Below are positions 1 through 5,228 of a stretch of 22,710 nt of DNA, piece by piece (within the stretch, counting starts at the first letter, position 1; every line of letters starts with the position of its first letter). Location: IMG/VR virus record IMGVR_UViG_3300047668_000226, positions 1 to 22,710 of that record. One strand, written 5' to 3'. Source of the DNA: a virus. Position numbers and translations under genes: made by a program. The notes under the pieces are model-generated. The model was not told the origin of the DNA. It was given only the letters and a program-made list of their open reading frames with translations, and ran no database searches.

Positions 1-12
1 AAATTTATTCAT
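1..12 (-). CDS. Start of a gene running off the left edge (partial)
   Basis: An ATG at 12-10 opens a frame reading M-N-K-F before the window ends. It overlaps the stop of the preceding 27-aa micro-ORF as ATGA, the same coupling used at several other junctions here. Nothing can be said of the product. Only the junction supports the call. Confidence 0.4.
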
Positions 13-92
13 TTTCCCTTTTTTATAGTTCTATCAGGTGCAGGAAAACCAAACTGCATAATAAAGCTGTCGTGTGTTTTTGGGTTATACAT
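9..92 (-). CDS. 27-aa micro-ORF, unknown function
   Basis: A 27-codon frame begins MYNPKTHDSF and ends RTIKKGK. Its ATG lies inside the last codons of the sigma-like gene upstream (ATGTATAA), and its TGA overlaps the next ATG as ATGA. It fills what would otherwise be an 84-base gap before the left edge. It is mostly polar, has a basic C-terminus and no membrane segment. I do not recognise the family. The stop/start junctions on both sides are the main argument that it is translated; length alone would not support it. Confidence 0.45.
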   Translation of the reverse strand: MYNPKTHDSFIMQFGFPAPDRTIKKGK

Positions 93-636
93 CTTCATTT
101 AATTCTTTTTTTAATATGTTTCTTACTTTATCTATTGTTGAAAATATACTATTGCGACTTATCCTAGTCTTTGCAGCTAGTGAATCTAAAGTTTCGCCTG
201 AATAATATAACTTAAATAATTCCCTGTCGTACCAATAATCTATCTTGTCAAGCTCCTTGTCAATTAATTCTAGCCTTTCTATTTTTGTATTGTCTGTTTC
301 TTCTGCCATATTATAAATACTTTTGTGAAAATTATCAGGAGATGTGTGTGTCATATTTACTCCATACAAATTAGTATAATATTTTTCATATTTATAATAA
401 AAATTACTCCTTTTACTTGTTAATGACCTTCTTAATGCTACTGCTCCATATTTTGTGATTCCTAAAATACCATCTTTATCATAAATTGATTGCAATACAG
501 AGGGGGTCATATTAAGGAAATAAAGCATTAATTCCTGAACCGCCTCATTTACTTTATTCTCATCAGTTGTGATACCATAAGCCATTGTCCTGAATTTATC
601 AGTTAGCTTTGCTATCTCAATATATATATCAGTCAT
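85..636 (-). CDS. Sigma-70-like / HTH transcription regulator
   Basis: This 183-aa protein has the layout of a small sigma-like factor. A helical N-terminal half (about residues 8-75) resembles region 2 by its spacing and aromatic/basic content, followed by a polar linker. A C-terminal helix-turn-helix around residues 140-178 (LYYSGETLDSLAAKTRISRN then a basic recognition helix) resembles sigma region 4 or a LuxR-type HTH. Phages of Flavobacteriia often carry such proteins near the early/late boundary, where they could redirect host RNA polymerase to late promoters; that role is inferred. It is the second-to-last complete gene of the early operon and overlaps the preceding gene by 8 bases. 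It could instead be an anti-repressor or terminase small-subunit-like DNA binder. Confidence 0.55.
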   Translation of the reverse strand: MTDIYIEIAKLTDKFRTMAYGITTDENKVNEAVQELMLYFLNMTPSVLQSIYDKDGILGITKYGAVALRRSLTSKRSNFYYKYEKYYTNLYGVNMTHTSPDNFHKSIYNMAEETDNTKIERLELIDKELDKIDYWYDRELFKLYYSGETLDSLAAKTRISRNSIFSTIDKVRNILKKELNEDV

Positions 637-988
637 TTCTTGGTTCTAAACTATCTAGCCTATCAGCTGTTTCTCTAAGTAGTTGTTCTAAGACTAGCCG
701 ACAAGCCCTTATAGATGCTGCATTGCTTTTAGTTTCTACACCTGCAAAGAAGCCATTGGTGGCAACTGAAACATTTATAGGGATTATCATAAGCCAATCA
801 TAAAAACTTTTTTCTTCTCTTGTGCCTTCTCCATACGCATTAGAATACTCCATTATTACATCTATGACTTCTAGATAATTATTAAGTCTGGATTGTGTTG
901 TGATGTCCTGAACAAACTCTTTGCACATAGATACATAAACTTCAACTATTGACTTGTGTTCTTCACTTGAATAAATTGGCTTATGCAT
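629..988 (-). CDS. Hypothetical 119-aa early protein
   Basis: I do not recognise this protein. It is soluble and mostly helical, with an acidic N-terminal half (EEHKSIVEVYVSMCKEF) and an Ala/Arg-rich C-terminal helix (SNAASIRACRLVLEQLLRET). No membrane segment, metal site or nucleotide-binding motif is visible. Its stop overlaps the start of the sigma-like gene by 8 bases, and it starts 21 bases after the NinG-like gene, so it belongs to the early operon. The link to a regulator is positional only. Confidence 0.75.
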   Translation of the reverse strand: MHKPIYSSEEHKSIVEVYVSMCKEFVQDITTQSRLNNYLEVIDVIMEYSNAYGEGTREEKSFYDWLMIIPINVSVATNGFFAGVETKSNAASIRACRLVLEQLLRETADRLDSLEPRND

Positions 989-1009
989 ACGCCAAAGATA
1001 TTAAAAAAG

Positions 1010-1414
1010 TTACTCTATTCCTTTCTCTTTTTTTAATTTATTAACAGCATCTTTGTAATAACTTATCTTATCTTCATAATCTATCCTAGAAAGTTTTAAT
1101 ATTTGCCTTGATTTTTGTTGTAGTTCTTCAGCAGTTCCTTCTCCATATTCATAGTCTAAAGCCTTACTGAATTTATACTGTTCTCCTTGACCGAAAAGAT
1201 TATCTGCTGCTGACTGTGGCTGTACATTGACCTCACACCACCGAGTTGATAAGCATTTTCTGGAAATAAAATGACCTGCGTGTATGTTTTTGTAATGGTA
1301 TAAACGCCCTGATGTATAGCACTTCACAAAACCCATATAATCAGCATCTCTAAGTCTGATGTAAAGGCTAAAAAATTTGTCTAGTTCTTTTTTTAGTTTA
1401 CTAATTGTTACCAT
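1010..1414 (-). CDS. ninG: NinG/Rap-like recombination protein with degenerate zinc site
   Basis: The 134-aa protein follows the NinG (Rap) pattern: FSLYIRLRDAD near the N-terminus, a CxxC-like turn at residues 32-35, AGHFISR at 46-52, NVQPQ at 63-67, then a KALDYEYGEGTAEEL helix. NinG proteins act in phage recombination, and lambda Rap is a structure-specific endonuclease acting on branched DNA. The odd point is the metal site. The family normally has C-x-x-C and QCxxCN, but here the first pair reads C-Y-T-S and the second Q-S-A-A-D-N, so three of the four expected Cys ligands are missing. The usual Gly-Asn after the second knuckle also reads as Gly-Glu. The AGHF core is kept. It may work without zinc, bind DNA without cutting, or be inactive. 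The start overlaps the end of the upstream HTH gene by 7 bases. Confidence 0.72.
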   Translation of the reverse strand: MVTISKLKKELDKFFSLYIRLRDADYMGFVKCYTSGRLYHYKNIHAGHFISRKCLSTRWCEVNVQPQSAADNLFGQGEQYKFSKALDYEYGEGTAEELQQKSRQILKLSRIDYEDKISYYKDAVNKLKKEKGIE

Positions 1415-1683
1415 AAATATTCTTTTATCACCTCTTTATATATTGGTGCATATATATATTTAGAAATTGTAGTTTTTCTTCCGAATCTAGTTTCTTTAGT
1501 TATTGGCAAACTATCTATATCATAACCATTTTTTCTATGATTAAATATGATTGCTGAAAGTCTAGTAGCCCCATACTCTTTAATAGCCTCATAACTTGTA
1601 ATACTTCCATAATTCTTTAAGTGCCAAAGAACTGCATCTGATTGACTTTTTACTTGTCCTTCTGTAATTGTAATTGTTTTCAT
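1408..1683 (-). CDS. Small helix-turn-helix protein (HTH_39-like)
   Basis: The 91-aa protein has a winged-helix pattern: an N-terminal helix (QSDAVLWHLKNYGSITSYEA), a recognition helix containing EYGATRLSAIIFNHRKNGYD, then a beta wing with GRKTTISKYIY. This matches the short phage HTH family that reads 'L..hGsIT..eAi..yG..RLsa.I..LR..G..I'. Members are assumed to bind DNA, and their targets are mostly unknown. It may regulate the early operon or assist replication. Its ATG overlaps the TGA of a 20-aa micro-ORF upstream, and its end overlaps the NinG-like gene by 7 bases. Confidence 0.72.
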   Translation of the reverse strand: MKTITITEGQVKSQSDAVLWHLKNYGSITSYEAIKEYGATRLSAIIFNHRKNGYDIDSLPITKETRFGRKTTISKYIYAPIYKEVIKEYLW

Positions 1684-1742
1684 TCTCTAATTTTTCTTAT
1701 TATCCACAGGACTATTCCTGCTATTATTACCCACCCTTTCAT
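1680..1742 (-). CDS. 20-aa single-pass membrane micro-ORF
   Basis: The frame encodes MKGWVIIAGIVLWIIRKIRE: a short hydrophobic stretch (W4 to I15) capped by a basic tail, which fits a tiny membrane peptide with its C-terminus inside. Both ends are ATGA overlaps: its ATG overlaps the TGA of the 122-aa gene upstream, and its TGA overlaps the ATG of the HTH gene downstream. It therefore fills the gap exactly, which is unlikely by chance and argues for translation by coupling. No function can be assigned. A membrane-active regulatory or toxin-like peptide, or a spacer ORF that keeps ribosomes engaged, would all fit. Confidence 0.55.
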   Translation of the reverse strand: MKGWVIIAGIVLWIIRKIRE

Positions 1743-2107
1743 TTTAGTAGTTTCCTTTGCTCATCAATAATCCCTCTTACCTCTTTATTTATAGCATGAT
1801 AAGAGCCTTCTTTCATTTTAGCCTGACCATCCCAAATTAATTGTTTCATAGTATAAAGCCACTTACTCATAGTCTGTATATTTATATGAAAGACCTCAGT
1901 ATTTGTAGTGCCATTATAAAAAGCAATTTCTACTGTTTCCCAAGTAAATGTTTTATATCTATTTTCTAGTAATTCACTTAATAAAAAACTCATAGATTCT
2001 AGTGTTTCACCTCCTGGAGTTTGACCAAGTGAGGTATAAGTCTTTGTAAGCAGTCTTACACATAATCTAGTTAATTCTACTTTTTCTATTTTTTCAATCA
2101 TGTCCAT
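1739..2107 (-). CDS. Hypothetical protein, possible replication accessory
   Basis: The 122-aa protein is all helical. Its central segment (residues 48-92, including RYKTFTWETVEIAFYNGT and then INIQTMSKWLYTMKQLI) resembles the 'lt..Ei..AF..G...yGlnv.t...Wl..y' pattern found in small phage proteins encoded next to replication initiators. That similarity is a loose impression, not a family assignment. It directly follows the initiator gene, whose 3' end it overlaps by 14 bases (a second ATG two codons in is an alternative start). It ends as ATGA with the 20-aa micro-ORF. The position suggests a helicase-loader or replisome accessory role. Confidence 0.55.
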   Translation of the reverse strand: MDMIEKIEKVELTRLCVRLLTKTYTSLGQTPGGETLESMSFLLSELLENRYKTFTWETVEIAFYNGTTNTEVFHINIQTMSKWLYTMKQLIWDGQAKMKEGSYHAINKEVRGIIDEQRKLLK

Positions 2108-2747
2108 TTAATTTATTTAATACATTTTTCATGGTATCTATGTTTTTAGTTAGTTTATTTTTATTAATTTTAATAGGCTTCCATTTCTTTTCATTAGCTA
2201 TCCAATTTTTTAATCTCAGTTTTGTACTCCAAGTCTTGCAAAGCTCCCATTTCATATTTGGATTTGTTTTACTTTGAGTTGGTTCTGACCAATAATCAAT
2301 AAATCCATTTAAAATATTTTTATCATAATCAAAAGACATAACTTCTAAAATAAAAGATTCTCGCCTATTAGATATATTAATATTAATACTTGTATTGTTA
2401 ATACTTGTATTGTTATCTTTAACAATTTTGTTAATAGGGCTTATAACATCATTGTTAATACCCCCCCCACATAATTGTAAATACCTCTTATCAATTTCTT
2501 TAGTACCCTTAATGTAAATTATTTGTCTATTAATAAAGCCATGCTTAACTAAACTACTAATCCATCTGCTTATTGTTACTGTTGAAACCTCATAAAGACT
2601 TGAAAAGTATTTATTACTTGCCCAACATCTATTCTCTTTTTTGGATAAGGCAGTTATCTCTGCATAAAGCAACTTAGCATTTGGTGTTAAGTTTTTATTA
2701 TATCTTACTTCAGCAGGGATAACTGCATAATAGTTTGGCTTCTCCAT
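2094..2747 (-). CDS. Winged-helix replication initiator (HTH_36-like)
   Basis: The 217-aa protein begins with a typical phage initiator winged helix: NYYAVIPAEVRYNKNLTPNA, then KLLYAEITALS, CWASNKYFSSLYEVS, and recognition helix TVTISRWISSLVKHGFI (to about residue 72). The middle (residues 112-127) is an Asn/Ser/Ile-rich linker encoded by a tandem DNA repeat. A basic C-terminal region (about 145-217) has a Trp-rich patch and a Lys-rich tail. Proteins of this layout bind origin repeats and recruit the replisome, and in lambda-like systems the origin lies inside the initiator gene, as the internal repeats may show here. Its ATG overlaps the stop of the DnaA-like gene as TAATG. A run of eight G on the coding strand sits before the linker. 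Confidence 0.72.
   Translation of the reverse strand: MEKPNYYAVIPAEVRYNKNLTPNAKLLYAEITALSKKENRCWASNKYFSSLYEVSTVTISRWISSLVKHGFINRQIIYIKGTKEIDKRYLQLCGGGINNDVISPINKIVKDNNTSINNTSININISNRRESFILEVMSFDYDKNILNGFIDYWSEPTQSKTNPNMKWELCKTWSTKLRLKNWIANEKKWKPIKINKNKLTKNIDTMKNVLNKLNGHD
2383..2412 (+). repeat. Tandem 15-bp direct repeat, candidate origin iterons
   Basis: Two perfect, abutting copies of TTAATACTTGTATTG (2383-2397 and 2398-2412) lie inside the initiator gene and encode N-T-S-I-N twice. They continue as TTA, so a third unit is started and then lost. TTGTTAATA occurs at 2395-2403, 2428-2436 and 2452-2460, all in one orientation. Repeats inside an initiator gene, in an AT-rich stretch, are the arrangement of lambda-type origins. 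This is a candidate only: AT-rich low-complexity coding DNA could also produce it. Confidence 0.5.
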
Positions 2748-3256
2748 TAAATAATCTCTAAGTTATATTTACAATCTTGGAGGGCTAACTTACATAATTC
2801 TAATTGATTGTAGAAGTCTTTATAAGAAACTTTAATATCTGCTTCAACTTTGCCTGATGTTATCCTTATTATTGTCTGATGTTTATTACTACTTTCAACT
2901 CCTTTATCTTTTAGGTATTGTTTTAAATGATTTAAGTCAGTAAATATTCTTTTTGAATCCTGAATATTAGAGTATGCATTGAATACCAGATTAAAAATCT
3001 CTCTATATTTAGGAAAAGACCTGTAATTAGATTTATGCATTTTTTCATAGTGATATATTAAGCTTCTATCTCTTTTGAGTTCTTTAGCAATTATCTCTCT
3101 CTTTGTTTCATCAACTATCCTAGATATTACACTAACCACACTTCTTGGTATTTGGTATTCGCTTTTTCTACTTCTGTATGAAAGAGAACCTTTACGCAAC
3201 CCCACCAATGATGTGGTGAGGTTACATAGGTTTTTAAAGTTTTGCTCTGCTATCAT
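2747..3256 (-). CDS. DnaA domain IV-like replication protein
   Basis: From the ATG at 3256 the product is 169 aa. Residues about 18-80 resemble DnaA domain IV: a basic patch (SYRSRKSEYQIPRS), a helix with VVSVISRIVDETKREIIAKE, then KRDRSLIYHYEKMHKSNY, matching the DnaA signature G-x-R-D-H-S-T-V-x-H with H and T replaced. The AAA+ domain is absent, so it would bind DNA, possibly DnaA boxes or the phage origin, without ATP-driven assembly. Such stand-alone proteins are common in Bacteroidota phages next to initiators. The frame is open to an ATG at 3292, which would overlap SSB by 35 bases; the 3256 ATG, 1 base past the SSB stop, is preferred. The stop overlaps the initiator start as TAATG. Confidence 0.68.
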   Translation of the reverse strand: MIAEQNFKNLCNLTTSLVGLRKGSLSYRSRKSEYQIPRSVVSVISRIVDETKREIIAKELKRDRSLIYHYEKMHKSNYRSFPKYREIFNLVFNAYSNIQDSKRIFTDLNHLKQYLKDKGVESSNKHQTIIRITSGKVEADIKVSYKDFYNQLELCKLALQDCKYNLEII

Positions 3257-3257
3257 C

Positions 3258-3578
3258 TTAAAATGGGTCATTGTCAGCAGTAACAAAGTCATTATTTACT
3301 TCAGCATTACTTTGATTTGTAAAATGGTAACCATCTATATTGTGAAAGTATCTACCTTTGTATTCTCTTGAATAAACATTGCACAAAATAGCTACTGTCA
3401 TTCCCTCCTCTAACATATTCATTTTTGCAACCTTATCACCAAAAGCACTAACACATACTAAGTTATTAAATTCACCTCCTGTATCAATTACAATAGATTG
3501 CTTTTGCCATTCTTTACCTGCTTTACTTGTTCCAGATTCTAATTCAAGTATCTGTACTAATTTTCCTTTTACTTCCAT
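3258..3578 (-). CDS. ssb: DUF3127-like single-stranded DNA-binding protein
   Basis: The 106-aa protein reads as an OB-fold SSB of the DUF3127 type. It opens MEVKGKLVQILELESGTSKA, then WQKQSIVIDTG, a strand pair with VCVSAFGDKVAKM, and the SREYKGRYFHNIDGYHF segment. It ends in a short acidic tail closing in DNDPF, like the SSB tail that recruits partner proteins. It would coat phage ssDNA in replication and ERF-mediated annealing. It follows the ERF gene after 25 bases and precedes the DnaA-like gene without a gap. At 106 aa it is shorter than bacterial SSB, as expected for this family. Confidence 0.82.
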   Translation of the reverse strand: MEVKGKLVQILELESGTSKAGKEWQKQSIVIDTGGEFNNLVCVSAFGDKVAKMNMLEEGMTVAILCNVYSREYKGRYFHNIDGYHFTNQSNAEVNNDFVTADNDPF

Positions 3579-3603
3579 GATTTTTTATTTATTTTAATTA
3601 TTA

Positions 3604-4185
3604 TTATTTTTGTTTTAATTTAATACGTGTATTTGTTATCATTTCAGATAGTTTTTCTGATTGTTTAGCTGTCATAATATAATTATTCATCTTTTCATAT
3701 ACCACATTTCCTTTACCTGTATTTATTGCTTCCAACATTGCATTGTAAATGTCAGTAGTCATGACACAATTAGTTTTAGCAATTGGCTCATTTACTTTAT
3801 TACTATCAGCATCTTTAGTGTCATCTAGCAAAAAGAGGTTTCCAAGTGCATACTTCTTAGCATAAGAACTACTACTACCAAAACTTTGTGCTATATCCAT
3901 TCCTTTTCTATCAGGATTAATACCTGCCTGAGATTCTACTGATATAGTAGTTTCGCCATCAGAAATAGTAGCCTTAGAATTTAAAACTAAGTACCCTGCA
4001 ATTTCCTTTGTGGTTTCTGTAAAAGTTAAGTAACAACCATACTTCTTTAATAATGGTTTAACAGCTTCTAAGATATCTTCAGCACTTCTGTAATTATACT
4101 TACCAAAACTGTTAAATTGGCTCTTAGGAGCTTTTAATTCGCTTTGTATAGCTATTAAATAATCCTCTTTCGTTTTTGTTTTCAT
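3604..4185 (-). CDS. erf: ERF-family single-strand annealing recombinase
   Basis: The 193-aa protein has the core of the ERF superfamily: GKYNYRSAEDILEAVKPLLK (residues 29-47), a beta-rich middle, and the signature MDIAQSFGSSSSYAKKYALG (96-115) followed by NLFLLDDTKD. ERF proteins form rings that anneal complementary strands, giving recombination-dependent replication and end repair. The C-terminal 65 residues are variable and helical, probably for partner contacts. The neighbouring SSB is the usual functional partner. A matching 5'-3' exonuclease is not seen in the window. The gene starts 64 bases after the zinc-ribbon gene, the largest gap inside the early operon. Confidence 0.88.
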   Translation of the reverse strand: MKTKTKEDYLIAIQSELKAPKSQFNSFGKYNYRSAEDILEAVKPLLKKYGCYLTFTETTKEIAGYLVLNSKATISDGETTISVESQAGINPDRKGMDIAQSFGSSSSYAKKYALGNLFLLDDTKDADSNKVNEPIAKTNCVMTTDIYNAMLEAINTGKGNVVYEKMNNYIMTAKQSEKLSEMITNTRIKLKQK

Positions 4186-4249
4186 ATTAGTTGCCTGTAT
4201 TAGTGGTTAGGACTTTTACCTGTTAATAATTGTGTTCAAAAATATAAAA

Positions 4250-4432
4250 TTATTTTAACTTTATATGTTTATCTAAATTCCATTCTGTTTTGTCTATCAT
4301 TTCTTTACAACCACCACATGTGATAGCTGACCAAGTAAAGTGATATACTCTATTAGATGCATCACACTTAGGACAATATATTGCCTTGCCATCATACTTA
4401 TTTGCTCTTGTGTATCTAGTTACTTTTGCCAT
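4250..4432 (-). CDS. Small zinc-ribbon protein
   Basis: The 60-aa protein has two Cys pairs, CPKC at residues 20-23 and CGGC at 39-42, separated by an aromatic strand (VYHFTWSAITC). This is a classic zinc ribbon. It has a basic N-terminus (MAKVTRYTRANKYDGK) and basic C-terminus, so nucleic-acid or RNA-polymerase binding is plausible. Small zinc ribbons are common among phage early genes, and their targets are rarely known. Its ATG overlaps the stop of the gene upstream as TAATG. Confidence 0.78.
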   Translation of the reverse strand: MAKVTRYTRANKYDGKAIYCPKCDASNRVYHFTWSAITCGGCKEMIDKTEWNLDKHIKLK

Positions 4433-4713
4433 TATCTTATATTTATTATTAATGCTTTGTTTTTATATTGTTTTTTATATTCTTTCAGTCTTTCTTTGTC
4501 CTTAAAGTCATATCCCTCATCAACATTAAGTCCTGAAACCTCACAGTAGTGATTAAAAGCCTTGTCTATTTGCTTTCTAGTTCCAAAGATTCTAATTGCT
4601 TGACTGTAGTCTTGTATATCATTATCATAACAACCAAATTGTCTATTCCATTTTGAGTTAGATGCAAAGTTGCCATTAGGATAAAAGTAGTATGAATCGC
4701 ATTCTAGTATCAT
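4432..4713 (-). CDS. Hypothetical 93-aa early protein
   Basis: I do not recognise this protein. The frame is open from an ATG at 4782, but that start would overlap the preceding gene by 67 bases and add an unlikely hydrophobic leader. The ATG at 4713, 2 bases after the preceding stop, is preferred and gives 93 aa. It is rich in Tyr, Asn and Asp in the first half (ECDSYYFYPNGNFASN), with a charged C-terminal half (KDKERLKEYKKQYKNK). No catalytic motif is clear. It is the second gene of the early operon. Confidence 0.68.
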   Translation of the reverse strand: MILECDSYYFYPNGNFASNSKWNRQFGCYDNDIQDYSQAIRIFGTRKQIDKAFNHYCEVSGLNVDEGYDFKDKERLKEYKKQYKNKALIINIR

Positions 4714-4715
4714 AA

Positions 4716-4946
4716 TTAATAGTTTAAGTGTAAGTGTAATAAAAAAGAAGATATAACTAAAGCGACAAGCCCTAAACAACATAAGACAAATTTTGCTTGA
4801 CTTATTTCATTAGTACTATCATCAATAGAATAATCTTCTTCTAAGTTAATGTATTGTCCGTTAGCATTTTTAGAGTAAAAGAAATCTGCTGCTCCTTTAC
4901 CGCTCAGGTTAAAGCTATGACCTGTTTTTTTGTTTGTAATTTTCAT
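4716..4946 (-). CDS. Small C-terminally anchored membrane protein, first early gene
   Basis: The 76-aa protein has a soluble N-terminal half (MKITNKKTGHSFNLSGKGAA, then an acidic stretch EEDYSIDD) and a single hydrophobic segment near residues 52-72 (KFVLCCLGLVALVISSFLLH). It would be tail-anchored with the N-terminus in the cytoplasm. It is the first gene after the early promoter, with a leader of roughly 30 bases and an A-rich start region. First early genes of phages often act on the host cell; that is inference here. Confidence 0.68.
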   Translation of the reverse strand: MKITNKKTGHSFNLSGKGAADFFYSKNANGQYINLEEDYSIDDSTNEISQAKFVLCCLGLVALVISSFLLHLHLNY

Positions 4947-4984
4947 CTAGTTTTTTTTTAGTTTATTTCGTTTTAATTATGAAG

Positions 4985-5015
4985 CAAAGATACACCTTTT
5001 GAGTTATTCACACAA
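4985..5015 (-). promoter_or_regulatory. Early promoter, Bacteroidota type (TTG-N20-TAnnTTTG)
   Basis: On the minus strand a TTG (5015-5013) is followed by 20 bases and then TATCTTTG (4992-4985), matching the -33 TTG and -7 TAnnTTTG layout of the Bacteroidota primary sigma factor. The predicted start near 4978 would give a leader of about 30 bases before the first early gene at 4946. It is the only promoter of this type with correct spacing that I found in the intergenic regions, and it sits where an early operon should begin. Confidence 0.72.
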
Positions 5016-5040
5016 TTATAAACAGTTTAATTTACAAAGT

Positions 5041-5063
5041 TATTAACAATTATAGTGTTAATA
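5041..5063. repeat. Inverted repeat TATTAACA-N7-TGTTAATA, candidate operator
   Basis: Two perfect 8-bp arms (5041-5048 and 5056-5063) flank a 7-base spacer, 26 bases upstream of the early -33 element. Read on the minus strand, the left arm extends to TTGTTAATA, the same nonamer found three times in the candidate origin. A dimeric HTH protein could bind here to control early transcription. AT-rich sequence makes such repeats easier to get by chance. Confidence 0.45.
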
Positions 5064-5071
5064 GTGTTTTG

Positions 5072-5102
5072 ACTAGATAAGCAACTTTAACTGCTGTCTA
5101 GT
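5072..5102. promoter_or_regulatory. Imperfect 31-bp palindrome between late and early units
   Basis: ACTAGA (5072-5077) pairs with TCTAGT (5097-5102), and AGCA (5080-5083) pairs with TGCT (5092-5095), around an 8-base loop with a small internal bulge. It lies after the last late gene (ends 5151) and before the early promoter. The minus-strand RNA could fold into a 10-bp stem but has no U tract, so a binding site or a factor-dependent termination or processing signal is likelier than an intrinsic terminator. Confidence 0.4.
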
Positions 5103-5150
5103 ATATAGGTATCAAAAAGTTGTGAAAGTGCCTGAAACGGCTAAAGGGTA

Positions 5151-5228
5151 CTATAAATTAAGCAATATAACAACTACTATAATAAGCAGATATATTCCAA
5201 AGACTTGCCATGTGATGTCTTTCTTCAT
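5151..5228 (-). CDS. 25-aa single-pass membrane micro-ORF
   Basis: This frame starts MKKDITWQVF and continues as an uninterrupted hydrophobic segment of about 15 residues (GIYLLIIVVVILLNL) to the stop. Its ATG overlaps the TGA of the phosphoesterase gene as ATGA, so translation by coupling is plausible. It is the last gene before the intergenic switch region and lies next to the lysis-like cluster, so a small holin- or spanin-like role or a regulatory peptide is possible. There is no positive evidence for any of these. Confidence 0.55.
   Translation of the reverse strand: MKKDITWQVFGIYLLIIVVVILLNL

Noticed and set aside
4237-4244. TATTTTTG promoter element before the ERF gene
   Set aside because: The -7 sequence fits, but no TTG lies at the right distance in this AT-rich gap. 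A weak internal promoter cannot be excluded.
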